NCBI RefSeq assembly: GCF_038246755.1
Contig: NZ_CP134706.1
Location: 3,348,001 to 3,412,000, forward strand
Direction: 5' to 3'
Source of the DNA: Micromonospora sp. FIMYZ51
GTDB lineage: Bacteria > Actinomycetota > Actinomycetes > Mycobacteriales > Micromonosporaceae
Length of the DNA: 64,000 bases
Made by a program: the position numbers and the translations under genes. Below are positions 9,609-20,336 of this stretch, in pieces (the stretch's first letter is position 1; each line of letters begins with the position of its first letter). The notes beneath the pieces are model-generated. The model was given only the letters and a program-made list of their open reading frames with translations. It ran no database searches and was not told where the DNA came from.

Positions 9609-10604
9609 GTGGGTGACGGTGAGCAGTTGTCGGACGCGGTGATCCGTTTCCAGCGTCGACACGATCCGATCAGCATGGTGACCGAGCACGACGCCGCCGA
9701 GCGTGCCGGCGCCTACCCGATCCTGCGGATCGGGGCCCCGCTCTTCGGCTACGCGGTGGACCTCGGCGGCGGCCGGTGGCGCGTACACGCCCTGGTCGAG
9801 GACACGCCGCAGGCCGCGCGCGACGCGTTGGCCCACCGGCTGCGCGAGTGGCTCGCCGAGACCGCCGACGCGGACCTGGTGGCCGAGTTGACCGCGGTGG
9901 GCCGGGTGCTGGACTGGGAGAAGGTCGACGAGGTGACCGTCGCCGGTCGCCGGCACCGGGTGGTGCGGGCCGACACCTTCGCCCGGTTCGGCCCGGACGG
10001 GCCGGAGCCGCCCCGGCCCACCGATCCGGACCCGCGTACGGCCGATTCGTGCGACAGCTTCCTCGGCGGGGCCGACCTGATCGCCGACCCGGCCGCACCC
10101 ACCGGCGTCGGTGCGGCGCTGCTCAAGGTCGAGTTGCTGCCGGCCCGCTACCCCCGGGCCCAGGTGCCGGCCGACGTGTACGCCGACAGCGTCGCCGCGA
10201 TCCGTTCGCACCCGAACGGCGTGCTGCTGCCCACCCGCTACGCGGTCGCCGAACAGGTGGGCGGCGGGTGGCAGCCGACCAGTCGGGCGGTGGCTACGCC
10301 GCAGGAGGCTCGCGAAGCCGTCGAGTTCGACTTCCGGTGGCTCATTCCGCGGATCGGCAACCCGACGGAGGAGGAAGCCGCCGAGTACGCGCGGGCCGCC
10401 GACGAGTTGGCGGCCAGTCGCGCAGACGAGGTGGCCGTGCTCGGGCGCCGATTCCGGATCACCCGCATCGAGACCCTGTTGCGCTTCTGCGCCGACGGGC
10501 CCGAGCCGCCCCGGCCCTCCGATCCGGACCCGGAGCCGCCGCCCGAGGCGCACTTCGCCCAACTCCGCGCCGAGGGTCGGCTGACCGACTCCGACCAGCC
10601 CTGA
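9609..10604 (+). CDS. DUF5954 family protein
   Basis: The protein has about 331 residues from GTG 9609; starts at 9639 (GTG) or 9675 (ATG) are also possible. It is built from two related halves. Each ends with a block reading RFGPDGPEPPRPTDPDP or RFCADGPEPPRPSDPDP, preceded by V-x-GRR(H/F)R(V/I) and a small domain with WRVHALVEDTPQAARDAL or WQPTSRAVATPQEAREAV. This repeated architecture is what I remember for the DUF5954 family, common in Streptomyces and Micromonospora. There is no signal peptide or catalytic motif. Function is unknown; it stands alone. Confidence 0.75.
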   Translation: MGDGEQLSDAVIRFQRRHDPISMVTEHDAAERAGAYPILRIGAPLFGYAVDLGGGRWRVHALVEDTPQAARDALAHRLREWLAETADADLVAELTAVGRVLDWEKVDEVTVAGRRHRVVRADTFARFGPDGPEPPRPTDPDPRTADSCDSFLGGADLIADPAAPTGVGAALLKVELLPARYPRAQVPADVYADSVAAIRSHPNGVLLPTRYAVAEQVGGGWQPTSRAVATPQEAREAVEFDFRWLIPRIGNPTEEEAAEYARAADELAASRADEVAVLGRRFRITRIETLLRFCADGPEPPRPSDPDPEPPPEAHFAQLRAEGRLTDSDQP

Positions 10605-10640
10605 ACCGACGCTCGGGACAGCTGGAGGCCAGTGGAAAAT

Positions 10641-10667
10641 GCGTAACCCACAGGTTACGCTTTCGGG
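10641..10667 (+). promoter_or_regulatory. ArsR operator overlapping a leaderless promoter
   Basis: GCGTAACC-N4-GGTTACGC (10641-10660) is a perfect 8-base inverted repeat. TACGCT at 10656-10661 fits a -10 element, placing the transcription start at about the GTG at 10668, so the message is probably leaderless. The operator covers the -10 element, giving a simple autorepression design. Confidence 0.75.
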
Positions 10668-11030
10668 GTGGACGAGATAGCAGCTGCCATCGCGGATCCG
10701 GTGCGTCGACGGATCCTCGAACTGCTGCGGGAGGGGCGGCTCACGGCCGGCCGGATCGCCGACCACTTCGAGATCAGCCGGCCAGCGGTCAGTCGTCACC
10801 TGCGCGTACTCCGCGAAAGCGGTCTGGTGCGCGACACCGTGGTCGGCCGCGAGCGCCGCTATGAACTCGACCCGACCCGGTTCGCCGAGCTGCATCGGTG
10901 GCTGGCGCAGTTCACCCGGGCCGAGTCCTGGGAGCGCCGGTTCGACGCGCTGGAAACCGAGGTTTACCGTACCCGCCGTGAGCGCCGCACCGGTGGCTCG
11001 CCGTACTCCACTGAGGAGCGGACAGCTTGA
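10668..11030 (+). CDS. ArsR-family regulator of the SRPBCC pair
   Basis: The 120-residue protein begins DEIAAAIADPVRRRILELL after a GTG start. Its helix-turn-helix is ADHFEISRPAVSRHLRVLRESGLV, with the wing VVGRERRYEL. The C-terminal FTRAESWERRFDALETEVYRT is typical of ArsR regulators paired with AHSA1/SRPBCC proteins. No metal-binding Cys pair is present. The stop overlaps the TTG start of the next gene by 4 bases. It is likely autoregulated through the palindrome just upstream. Confidence 0.9.
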   Translation: MDEIAAAIADPVRRRILELLREGRLTAGRIADHFEISRPAVSRHLRVLRESGLVRDTVVGRERRYELDPTRFAELHRWLAQFTRAESWERRFDALETEVYRTRRERRTGGSPYSTEERTA

Positions 11031-11527
11031 CACTCACACCATCCGGGCGCCTCTTTGGCACCGACACCGGAGTCGACCTGGTCGTCACCCGGCAGTTCCG
11101 GGCCCCGATCGAGGACGTCTGGGCCAGCCTGACCGAACCGGATCGCACCGCCCGGTGGTACGGCCGCTGGGCGGGCCGGGCCGGGCCCGGTCAGCGCATC
11201 CGGGTGCAGATGGCCTTCGAAGAGGGGGAGCCGTGGTCCGAGATGCGGATCGACGAGTGTTCGCCGCCCCACCGACTGGCCCTATCCGCGCAGGAAGAAT
11301 CCGGCATCTGGCGGCTGGAGTTGCTGCTCACCCGGCATGGCGACCGGACCGAGTTGCGCTTCGTCCAACACCTGGACACGGTCGAGGGCCTCGGTGAGAT
11401 CGGGCCCGGCTGGGAGTACTACCTGGACCGCTTGGTGGCCGCCCACGACGACACCGCGCTGCCGTCGTTCGACGACTACTATCCGGCCATGAAGACCTAT
11501 TTTGATCAGTTGAGCGCGGCTCGCTGA
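11027..11527 (+). CDS. SRPBCC (AHSA1-like) small-molecule-binding protein
   Basis: The protein has 166 residues and starts at a TTG in a TTGA overlap with the ArsR stop. The helix-grip fold shows in VTRQFRAPIEDVWASLTEPDRTARWYG, a mid-domain beta region, and the C-terminal helix GWEYYLDRLVAAHDD. Such proteins bind hydrophobic ligands; ArsR-SRPBCC pairs are widespread in actinobacteria but mostly without known ligand. A weak CTGCTG-N3-CAGCAG hairpin (11529-11543) follows directly. Confidence 0.88.
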   Translation: MTLTPSGRLFGTDTGVDLVVTRQFRAPIEDVWASLTEPDRTARWYGRWAGRAGPGQRIRVQMAFEEGEPWSEMRIDECSPPHRLALSAQEESGIWRLELLLTRHGDRTELRFVQHLDTVEGLGEIGPGWEYYLDRLVAAHDDTALPSFDDYYPAMKTYFDQLSAAR

Positions 11528-11657
11528 TCTGCTGCGCCAGCAGGCCAGATGTGATCGGAAAGTCGGTGCCGGGTTCCGTTCGGCCCGTTTTGTTCTCACT
11601 GGCCCGGGTACCGCCCCTGGGGTCTGGTCGTTGTGCTCCAGGGAGGTACCCGTAGAG

Positions 11658-13925
<2,268 letters not shown>

Positions 13926-13940
13926 GCCGAGCAGTAGTAG

Positions 13941-13982
13941 CCGAGGGGCTGCCCGTCGCGTCGTCGCCGGGCAGCCCCTCGG
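13941..13982. terminator. Bidirectional terminator after katE
   Basis: Arms 13941-13955 and 13968-13982 form a perfect 15-base stem with a 12-base loop. It lies between the convergent stops of katE and the TY-Chap gene, so it probably serves both. Confidence 0.88.
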
Positions 13983-13991
13983 TCTCGATGC

Positions 13992-15320
13992 TCAGGAGCC
14001 AGCGGGCTTGGGGTCGCCAAAGAACCGGCTTCCGCCGAACTCGTCCTGGAGGCGGTCGTCGAGTTCGTCGGCGAGGCCGGCCATCACCTGCACGGCGAGC
14101 ATCAGGTGAGCGGCCTGGAAGTTGCGGCCGAAGACCGGGATCGACGCCCACACCGTGTCCTGCACGTGATACAGCCGGCCGATCGGCATCACGTTTGTCA
14201 ACTCGGAGAGCCGAGCGTAGAGCCGTTCGGTGGGCGGCACCTCGGTGAGGACCGGGGAGAACACGTCGATCAGCGGCGGGTTCTCGCGTACCCGGATGAA
14301 CAACATCGCCGAGCCGGCGCGGATGCCGATGTCGCCGTCCACGTCCACGCTCAGTTCGTCGACCGAAATCCGCAACGTCGCGGCGATCACCGCACGTACC
14401 TGCTCCGCCAGCGGCGCCCGCTCCTCGGTTCGGTCGGCGACGAGGGAACTGACGACGGCGTCGGGAGCCGACCGGTGCCGGGCGGCACCCAGCGGGGCGG
14501 TCTCGATCGGGTCGGCGGCATCGTCGTGCGCGAAATACACCAGGAAGGCGGGGTGCGGCACACCGCAGACATCGCGCAGTGTGCGGGAGACCAGCATGGC
14601 CAGCTGCTTCGCGTTGCCCTGGGACGAGCGCAGGCTGAAAGAGTTACCGGAGCCGGGCAGCACGCCCGGCGGCGACCAGCCGAGCGCGATCAGATCGCCG
14701 ACGGACGAACGATCCAACCGGTAGCCCTCGGGCAACTCGGCGTTGCCGACGGCGTACGCCTGGACGACGCCGTCCTCGGACACCCGGATCCGGACCGGGT
14801 AGACGGCGGTGCCGGTGCCGGACGCGGCCGGATCGAGCGCCAGGTGCACCTCGGCACCGGGAGCCAGGGTGGACAGCACGGCGGCCAGCGTGGTCGCGAA
14901 CTCACGCCACGCGCCGGCCGTCTTGGCGCGCAGGTCGACCGCGGTGGGCTCGTTGAGCTGGAAACCCGGATCGGGATCAGCGGTGTCCCGGACCGCGATC
15001 GGCAACCGGTCGGTACGCAGCGGCCGACCGGACGGTGCGCACAACGTCAACCGCAGCGAGCGCTCGCCCGCCGGCCCGTGCGCGGTCACCACGAAGCGCA
15101 CCGGCTCCATCGACCCGAGGGTGAACCGTGGCTCCTCGACCGCTCGTACCCGCAGGTGCGGTGCGCCGTCGAGCAGGATCGGAAGTGCGATGCCTGCACC
15201 CGTGGTGGCCTCGATCCAGACCTCCACCAGATAGTCCTGGCCGATAACGGCGGTGCGCGGCCACCTGACGATCGGCTCGACGGTGGTCTCCGACCGGGTG
15301 GAGGAGAGCGGTTTGCTCAT
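13992..15320 (-). CDS. Double TY-Chap domain protein of a CHAT-protease cassette
   Basis: The 442-residue cytoplasmic protein has no signal peptide. Residues 1-110 look like a beta-sandwich. About 135-265 and 295-430 look like two TY-Chap (YbjN/CesT-like peptide-binding chaperone) domains. The first contains LPEGYRLDRSSVGDLIALGW and VCGVPHPAFLVYFA, the second LAEQVRAVIAATLRISVDEL and LPIGRLYHVQ-like segments ending in a long helix. Its ATG overlaps the protease stop by 4 bases (ATGA). TY-Chap proteins are, as I recall, predicted partners of proteases and effectors in bacterial conflict systems. A role in presenting peptides or guarding CHAT is inferred. Domain limits are approximate. Confidence 0.72.
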   Translation of the reverse strand: MSKPLSSTRSETTVEPIVRWPRTAVIGQDYLVEVWIEATTGAGIALPILLDGAPHLRVRAVEEPRFTLGSMEPVRFVVTAHGPAGERSLRLTLCAPSGRPLRTDRLPIAVRDTADPDPGFQLNEPTAVDLRAKTAGAWREFATTLAAVLSTLAPGAEVHLALDPAASGTGTAVYPVRIRVSEDGVVQAYAVGNAELPEGYRLDRSSVGDLIALGWSPPGVLPGSGNSFSLRSSQGNAKQLAMLVSRTLRDVCGVPHPAFLVYFAHDDAADPIETAPLGAARHRSAPDAVVSSLVADRTEERAPLAEQVRAVIAATLRISVDELSVDVDGDIGIRAGSAMLFIRVRENPPLIDVFSPVLTEVPPTERLYARLSELTNVMPIGRLYHVQDTVWASIPVFGRNFQAAHLMLAVQVMAGLADELDDRLQDEFGGSRFFGDPKPAGS

Positions 15321-16483
15321 CGGCGGCCTTCCCGCAGCGGTGGCAGCGTCGCGTAGTCGCTCGGGCCGCCATAGTAGGCGTACATGAAAGTGTGGAAGAA
15401 CGGCAGCAGTGCCCGCGCCGCGGCGGGGTCGTTCGACCGGGGCGGGATGCGGACGCTGTGCCGTCGGCGCAGATCACGGATGGTCACCGCGATCGGCGTG
15501 CCGGGCCGTTCGCGCAGCAGCCTGATGATTTCCCGGAGGTAGCGGTGCGCCTGCTCCTCGGCGACCACCCCGACGGTGCCGATGAAGCCGGTCGCGCCGG
15601 CCCGCAGGAACGCCTCGGCGAAGCCGCGCTGGGTGGCGTCGTTGTACTCCGGATCGTCGATCAGCCGGGCGGAGTGGCAGGCGTTGAGGAAGACCAGCCC
15701 GCCGAACCGGGCCAGCCGGGACAGGCGTGCCGTGTCCACGTCGGCCACCGACACGGCGTCATCGAGCAGGAACTCCAGGCTGGAACCGCTGAACCTGCCA
15801 TGGCAGGCGGCATAGACCAGGGCGAACGGGCCGCCCGGCTCGTCCATCCTGGCCAACAGGTCCCAGAACGTCTCGGTGATCACCGCATCCAGTTCCTTGA
15901 GCACCTCCAGGTCCGCCCGCATCGGCCCGTCGGCCACGTACGCGACCACTTCGCCGCCGGCCCTCGCCCGGTGCAGCGGCAGCCGGCTGACCGTCGACCT
16001 GGCCCGAGGCATGGTGACCCACCGGGTGACGGTGATGGCGCTGCCGAGCCAGTCTCCGCCGTCCGGCCCGGATAACCAGAACAACTCCCAGGCAATGCCG
16101 AAGTCGGTGCAGTCCCGGACGATCAGGGTGAGCGCGTCGCCGTGCCGTTCGCGCAGGCAACTCAGCCAGCGCTGTAGCTCGATCTTCGAGCTCGACCAGT
16201 TCTTCAGACGCAGGAAGGTGTGCGCCGGAGACTCGCCGCCATCCCTGGTGATCAGGGCGGCCACATCGATCCGGCCCGGCCGCCGGTGCCGGTCCGGAGC
16301 GGTCCACAGCAGTTCGTCGCAGCAGCAGTAGCCACGCAGTCCGAAACGCTGGCCCTCGTCGTCGACAAGCGGCAGGACGTCCAGCACCGCCACCCCCGGC
16401 GGATAGGCCGCCCGCAGGTCGATGGTGGTGGTGCCAAGCGAGGCCGATTCGCCGCTGGGCAGGTTGGCGGGGTCAAAGGCCAT
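15317..16483 (-). CDS. CHAT-domain caspase-like cysteine protease
   Basis: The 388-residue protein carries a CHAT peptidase domain in its C-terminal half. The catalytic pair is His228 (YAACHGRF) and Cys269 (LVFLNACHSA). The downstream GATGFIGTVGVV and FAEAFLRAGA blocks are also typical. The N-terminal 180 residues are a separate alpha/beta region with four Cys in GYCCCDELLW and C125; its role is unknown. CHAT proteases are caspase relatives that cleave target proteins once activated by a partner. The ATG overlaps the Trypco1 gene by 11 bases and the stop overlaps the TY-Chap start, so all three are translationally coupled. Target and trigger are unknown. Confidence 0.9.
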   Translation of the reverse strand: MAFDPANLPSGESASLGTTTIDLRAAYPPGVAVLDVLPLVDDEGQRFGLRGYCCCDELLWTAPDRHRRPGRIDVAALITRDGGESPAHTFLRLKNWSSSKIELQRWLSCLRERHGDALTLIVRDCTDFGIAWELFWLSGPDGGDWLGSAITVTRWVTMPRARSTVSRLPLHRARAGGEVVAYVADGPMRADLEVLKELDAVITETFWDLLARMDEPGGPFALVYAACHGRFSGSSLEFLLDDAVSVADVDTARLSRLARFGGLVFLNACHSARLIDDPEYNDATQRGFAEAFLRAGATGFIGTVGVVAEEQAHRYLREIIRLLRERPGTPIAVTIRDLRRRHSVRIPPRSNDPAAARALLPFFHTFMYAYYGGPSDYATLPPLREGRR

Positions 16484-16817
16484 CCGGGGACGCCTTCCAG
16501 CGCAATGTGACCTGGAGTTGGGCGCCTGCGGTGAGCTCCACGATCCGGGCGCCGACCTTGCCGTCCACCTTGACCGCCAACTGCAACTCGATCTCGTCGG
16601 GGCGGTGACCGGCCATCGCTTCCACCCGGGCGGTCATCGCCTCGGCGCAGGCGTCGACGAGGTCGAGGGCGTCGTCGAAGAGGGCACGTCCGGTCGCCAG
16701 CACCCGGCCATCAGGCCCCCGGGTTTCGCCGTCGCCGTAGATTCCGGCAAGCTCCGCACCGGGAACCGGCTCGATCTCAATCCTGATCGGACGGTCACCA
16801 ACGTCAAAGTTTCCCAC
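16473..16817 (-). CDS. Trypco1 (trypsin-co-occurring domain 1) protein
   Basis: The protein has about 114 residues from a GTG at 16817. A TTG at 16886 in the same frame would add 23 residues that look non-coding; neither has a strong ribosome site. The core IRIEIEPVPG, the helix with ALDLVDACAEAMTARVEAM and the closing RPDEIELQLAVKVDGKVGARI and AQLQVTLRW are the pattern I know for Trypco1 (CU044_2847-like) proteins. These sit beside trypsin-like or CHAT proteases and are thought to switch or be cleaved by them. The gene is first of three overlapping genes and follows the methyltransferase by at most 72 bases. Confidence 0.75.
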   Translation of the reverse strand: MGNFDVGDRPIRIEIEPVPGAELAGIYGDGETRGPDGRVLATGRALFDDALDLVDACAEAMTARVEAMAGHRPDEIELQLAVKVDGKVGARIVELTAGAQLQVTLRWKASPDGL

Positions 16818-16889
16818 CCGTCCATGGTGACCGACGAGCGCACCTGGGCGAACCGGGTGACGCCGGGATGGATGATCGCCTAGCAATAT

Positions 16890-17564
16890 CTATCCGAGCC
16901 GGGCCAGGAGGCACACCTGGTCGTCTCGTTCGGTGTCCACGGGGCGGCGGATCAGGCGGGTCAGTTCGCGTAGCCCGGCTGCCTCGACCTGCGCGGCAAC
17001 CTGATCGGCCGAGTAGCGAAAGCGCCGGAGGTCCACCTCGTGGCCGAACCGGCGGTACGCCTCGGCGAGGTCGCGGGTTCCTTCGCCGGCCTGGAACGCG
17101 ACGAGCAGGTGGCCGCCGGGGCGGAGGACCCGGGCCGCCTCCGTGAAGATCCGGGCCTGGCCGGCGGGCGGCGTGTGGATGGTCGAGTACCAGAGCAGCA
17201 CGCCGGTGAACCGGCCGGCCGGGTAGGGGAGCGCGGTAAACGAACCGACGGTGAATGCCAGGCCGGGGTGGTCGCGCCGGGCCACGGCGACCATGCCCGG
17301 CGACAGGTCGACCCCGGTCACTCGGCAGCCGCGCTCGGCGAGGTACCGGCTCATCCGGCCGGTACCGCACCCGGCGTCGAGCACCCGTGCGTCGTGCTCG
17401 CACCGCACCGCCTCGGCGAAGGCGTCGAGCATGGCGAGGTCGAGCGGCGCTTCGGCCCGGGTGTCCGGCAGGTAGGCGGCGTAATCCTCGGCCACCGTGT
17501 CGTAGGCGTGCTGCACACTGCGGAAGTAGAGCGCTTCTGGCGACAAGGAAGACACCGGCCGCAT
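16890..17564 (-). CDS. Class I SAM-dependent methyltransferase
   Basis: The protein has 224 residues from an ATG at 17564. Motif I is VLDAGCGTGRMSRYLA, motif post-I VTGVDLSPGMVAVARRD, and the acidic loop LPYPAGRFTGVLLWYSTIH, all typical of methyltransferase-11 proteins. The substrate cannot be told. A longer frame extends upstream but without family similarity. The ATG lacks a Shine-Dalgarno sequence. The stop lies 72 bases before the Trypco1 GTG (3 bases before its alternative TTG), so it may be the first gene of the CHAT operon, though this enzyme type is also common alone. Confidence 0.85.
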   Translation of the reverse strand: MRPVSSLSPEALYFRSVQHAYDTVAEDYAAYLPDTRAEAPLDLAMLDAFAEAVRCEHDARVLDAGCGTGRMSRYLAERGCRVTGVDLSPGMVAVARRDHPGLAFTVGSFTALPYPAGRFTGVLLWYSTIHTPPAGQARIFTEAARVLRPGGHLLVAFQAGEGTRDLAEAYRRFGHEVDLRRFRYSADQVAAQVEAAGLRELTRLIRRPVDTERDDQVCLLARLG

Positions 17565-17624
17565 TGTGCCATCGGGAGGCGCCCGGCATCCGCCCGCAGA
17601 TTTACGGCGAGCGTACGAAAGGGT

Positions 17625-17659
17625 GCGTGGGCCCGGTTCGGGTCGCGCCGGGCCCACGC
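17625..17659 (-). terminator. Terminator of the SWIM operon
   Basis: Perfect 12-base arms (17625-17636 and 17648-17659) with an 11-base loop follow the minus-strand stop at 17670 by ten bases. It also insulates the methyltransferase-CHAT operon, whose start is at 17564. Confidence 0.85.
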
Positions 17660-17669
17660 CGTCCGGAGG

Positions 17670-20336
17670 TCACCCGGCGTGCAGCGCCTGGTCCAGGCGG
17701 CGGGCCTCGGTGACCAGTCGGCTCGATCCGCCGCGTTCGGCCACCCCGGCCAGGCCGGGCAGCTCGATCCGTACGCCGGTGGCGGTGGCCGTCTCGGTGG
17801 CCAGCGTGAGCAGGTCCGGCAGGCCGCGTGGCGGGGTGGGCATGGTGAGCATCGCGGGCAGTGCGGCGGCCAGCAGCCGCCACACGGTAAGTGGCGCGCC
17901 GGCCTGCACGGCGTCGCGCAGTGGTTCGACCGCCCGGCTCAGCTTCACCAACTGCCCGGCGACGAGCGTGCCCAACTGCGCACCGAGGGCCGCCGGGTCG
18001 AGTTGGCCGGCGGCGGCGAGGGTGAGCAGCGCGTCCAGGGCGGCCACCCGGTCGGCGGCGTGCCGGGCCGCGAGGCCGTACGCCACGGCCAGGTCGAGGG
18101 CCAGCCCGCCCGGACCGGTGGCCTCCGCGAGCAGCGGCAGCACCGCCGCGCCACCGCTGACGTCCAGGTCCGCGCTGGCGGCCACCGTCGGCAACAGGTA
18201 CGCCGCCACCGCGCCCCGATGCCCGGGCAGCACCGACGGCCACAGCTGCGCCCATTCGGCGTGCCCCGACCAGAGCGTTCCCGGCTCGGCGGTGACCAGC
18301 CCGTACCGGTCGTGCTGGCCGTCGGGTGGACGCAGCCCGACCAGGATCCGGTTGGGCGGCAAATGGTAGAACTCCCAGTCGTGGCGACCGTGGCTCGGCC
18401 GCCTGGCCACCGTGCTGGCCCACAGCACCGGCTGCGGCAGCCCGCCGCCGCGCAGCCAGGCGGCGAGCCGGTCGCCGGCCGAGGTGCCCAGCGCCACCGC
18501 CTTCTCCGCCACCGCGTCCTCGACGCCGGCCGGCAGGCGCAGCATTGCCTGGGTGAGGTCCCAGTGCCAGGGGTCCCGGTCGCCGAGCGCGGCCAGCCGC
18601 TCCACCAGCACCAGCGGGTCGAGGATGCCGTTGGCCGAGGTGGGGGTGGCCAGCAGGCCGGCGTGACCCGGCCCGTTGAGGTGTGCGCCGATCTCGGCGA
18701 GGCGGGCGCGCAGCAGGCGATGCGTCGGAGGCACCCGCGGATCGGTGGCCACCAGCTCCGGTCCCGTCGCCGTGGCATCGGTACGCCGTACGGCGGCCAG
18801 CAGGGCCGCCCACCGGCCCTGCCGCCGGGAATCCGGTTCCGCCCCGGCGGCCTGGGACTCGGCACCGGCGACCTGGAACAGGTCGACCACCAGCCCGCGA
18901 AGGCAGAGCGGGTCGTGCCGGTGCTCCGTCCAGGACCAGTGCCGGCGCTCGGTGACGGGGGCGAGGGCGGCGCGTACCCGGGATCCGTCGGTGGCGGTGA
19001 GCCGGACCAACCCGTCCAGGATCCGGTCCAGCCCGGTGCCCGGCGTGGGCTGGCCGAGCAGGGCGGCGACCTCCTCGGCCAACTCGTCCACGTCGGTGAT
19101 CGGCCCGGGGGCCGGCGCTGGTGGCAGGGGCGTGGGCAGGTCGTCGCCGCGCGGCTCGGCGATCGCCGGGCCGATATCGGTCGGGCGGAAACCGTGCCGA
19201 CCGGCAAGCGCGATGGCCCGGTCCCGCACCTCGACGGCGGGATGCTCGGCGGCGAGCGCGATCACCTCGGCGATCTCGGTGGCCCGGTCCGGGTGCTTGC
19301 GGGCCAGCCGGTCCAGCCAGGTCAGCTGGGCTCGGACCAGGGCTTTCTCGGGCCGGGCCAGCACCTGCCCGGAGGCGTCCAGCAGCGACTCCACCGCCAG
19401 GTCGGGCAGCTCCCGCAGGGCCTTCTGCGCCATCGTGGCGACCGGGGCCGGCGCATCGGTGAGCAGCCGCAGATAGTCGGTACGGCGGCCGGTGATCTCG
19501 GCGGCGGTCGGCTGGAGCAGGCCGAGCAGGGTGGTGAAGGCGCGTAGCGCGGCGGGCCGGTCCCCGCGCAGCAGCCGGCCGATCGAGCCGTCGATGAGCG
19601 CGGCCCGGTCGACCACCCGCTCGGCGGCGAGCTGAGCCAGCGCGGTAAGCAGTGCGTGCTGCTCCCGGTCCTCCCACCGCCGGTGCACGACCGCGAACAT
19701 CATCTGCGTGCCGAGGCCGTCCACCTCGAACAGGCGCGGCAGCATCATCGGCAGGAACGGGTCGTCGCGCAGCCGGTCGGCGATCGGTACCGACCGCCCC
19801 CGATGATGGCGGTCGGGGAACTCGACCGCGCCCAGCCACAGCTGCACCGACCGGTCGTCGGTGGGCGGTGCGGCGCCCTCGGCTTGCAACAGCGTGGCGA
19901 CGAACTGCCAGCGGCCGGTCCAGGACCGCTGGCCGAACCGGGCCGCCACCCGGTAGGCCAGGTCGCCGAGCCAGTCCACCCCCCGCTCCTGGGCGACACC
20001 ACGGACCAACTCCGCCGCCCGGTGGCCGTCCAGGGTGACCGAACTACGACCGAGGATCGCCGCGGCCTGGGCGGCGGTGGGAAGGCAACCGACCACGAGC
20101 ACCGCAAGGGCGGTGCCGGCGCCCTGGCCCCACCAGGTCTCCCGGTCGCGCTTCTTGAACCAGCCGGTCAGCTCTCCGCCGATCTCTCGGCGGCGTGGCT
20201 CGGGCAGGCCGGCGAGCGCTGCCGCGATCACCTCGGCGTGGCCCTTCGACACCAGGTCGAACAGGTCGCTGGTGCCGCCGGCCGCCAGCTCCCGCTGTCG
20301 CCGTGCGGTGCCTTCAACGAACGCCACGCGCGTCAT
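17670..20336 (-). CDS. Large HEAT-repeat-like protein paired with SWIM protein (DUF6493-like)
   Basis: The 888-residue protein is soluble and almost wholly helical, with serial leucine/alanine-rich helix pairs. A central stretch, LARPEKALVRAQLTWLDRLA, with AEHPAVEVRDRAIALAGRHGF after it, matches what I remember of the DUF6493 family. Its ATG overlaps the SWIM gene stop by 4 bases (ATGA), so the two are made together. No catalytic motif or membrane segment was seen. Such SWIM/helical-repeat pairs recur in actinobacteria; the process is unknown. The family name is from memory and should be checked. Confidence 0.7.
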   Translation of the reverse strand: MTRVAFVEGTARRQRELAAGGTSDLFDLVSKGHAEVIAAALAGLPEPRRREIGGELTGWFKKRDRETWWGQGAGTALAVLVVGCLPTAAQAAAILGRSSVTLDGHRAAELVRGVAQERGVDWLGDLAYRVAARFGQRSWTGRWQFVATLLQAEGAAPPTDDRSVQLWLGAVEFPDRHHRGRSVPIADRLRDDPFLPMMLPRLFEVDGLGTQMMFAVVHRRWEDREQHALLTALAQLAAERVVDRAALIDGSIGRLLRGDRPAALRAFTTLLGLLQPTAAEITGRRTDYLRLLTDAPAPVATMAQKALRELPDLAVESLLDASGQVLARPEKALVRAQLTWLDRLARKHPDRATEIAEVIALAAEHPAVEVRDRAIALAGRHGFRPTDIGPAIAEPRGDDLPTPLPPAPAPGPITDVDELAEEVAALLGQPTPGTGLDRILDGLVRLTATDGSRVRAALAPVTERRHWSWTEHRHDPLCLRGLVVDLFQVAGAESQAAGAEPDSRRQGRWAALLAAVRRTDATATGPELVATDPRVPPTHRLLRARLAEIGAHLNGPGHAGLLATPTSANGILDPLVLVERLAALGDRDPWHWDLTQAMLRLPAGVEDAVAEKAVALGTSAGDRLAAWLRGGGLPQPVLWASTVARRPSHGRHDWEFYHLPPNRILVGLRPPDGQHDRYGLVTAEPGTLWSGHAEWAQLWPSVLPGHRGAVAAYLLPTVAASADLDVSGGAAVLPLLAEATGPGGLALDLAVAYGLAARHAADRVAALDALLTLAAAGQLDPAALGAQLGTLVAGQLVKLSRAVEPLRDAVQAGAPLTVWRLLAAALPAMLTMPTPPRGLPDLLTLATETATATGVRIELPGLAGVAERGGSSRLVTEARRLDQALHAG

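Noticed and set aside
17040..19547. Plus-strand frame of 835 codons
   Set aside because: It is antisense to the methyltransferase and HEAT-like genes, which have family motifs; the frame is His/Gly/Gln/Arg-rich shadow sequence.
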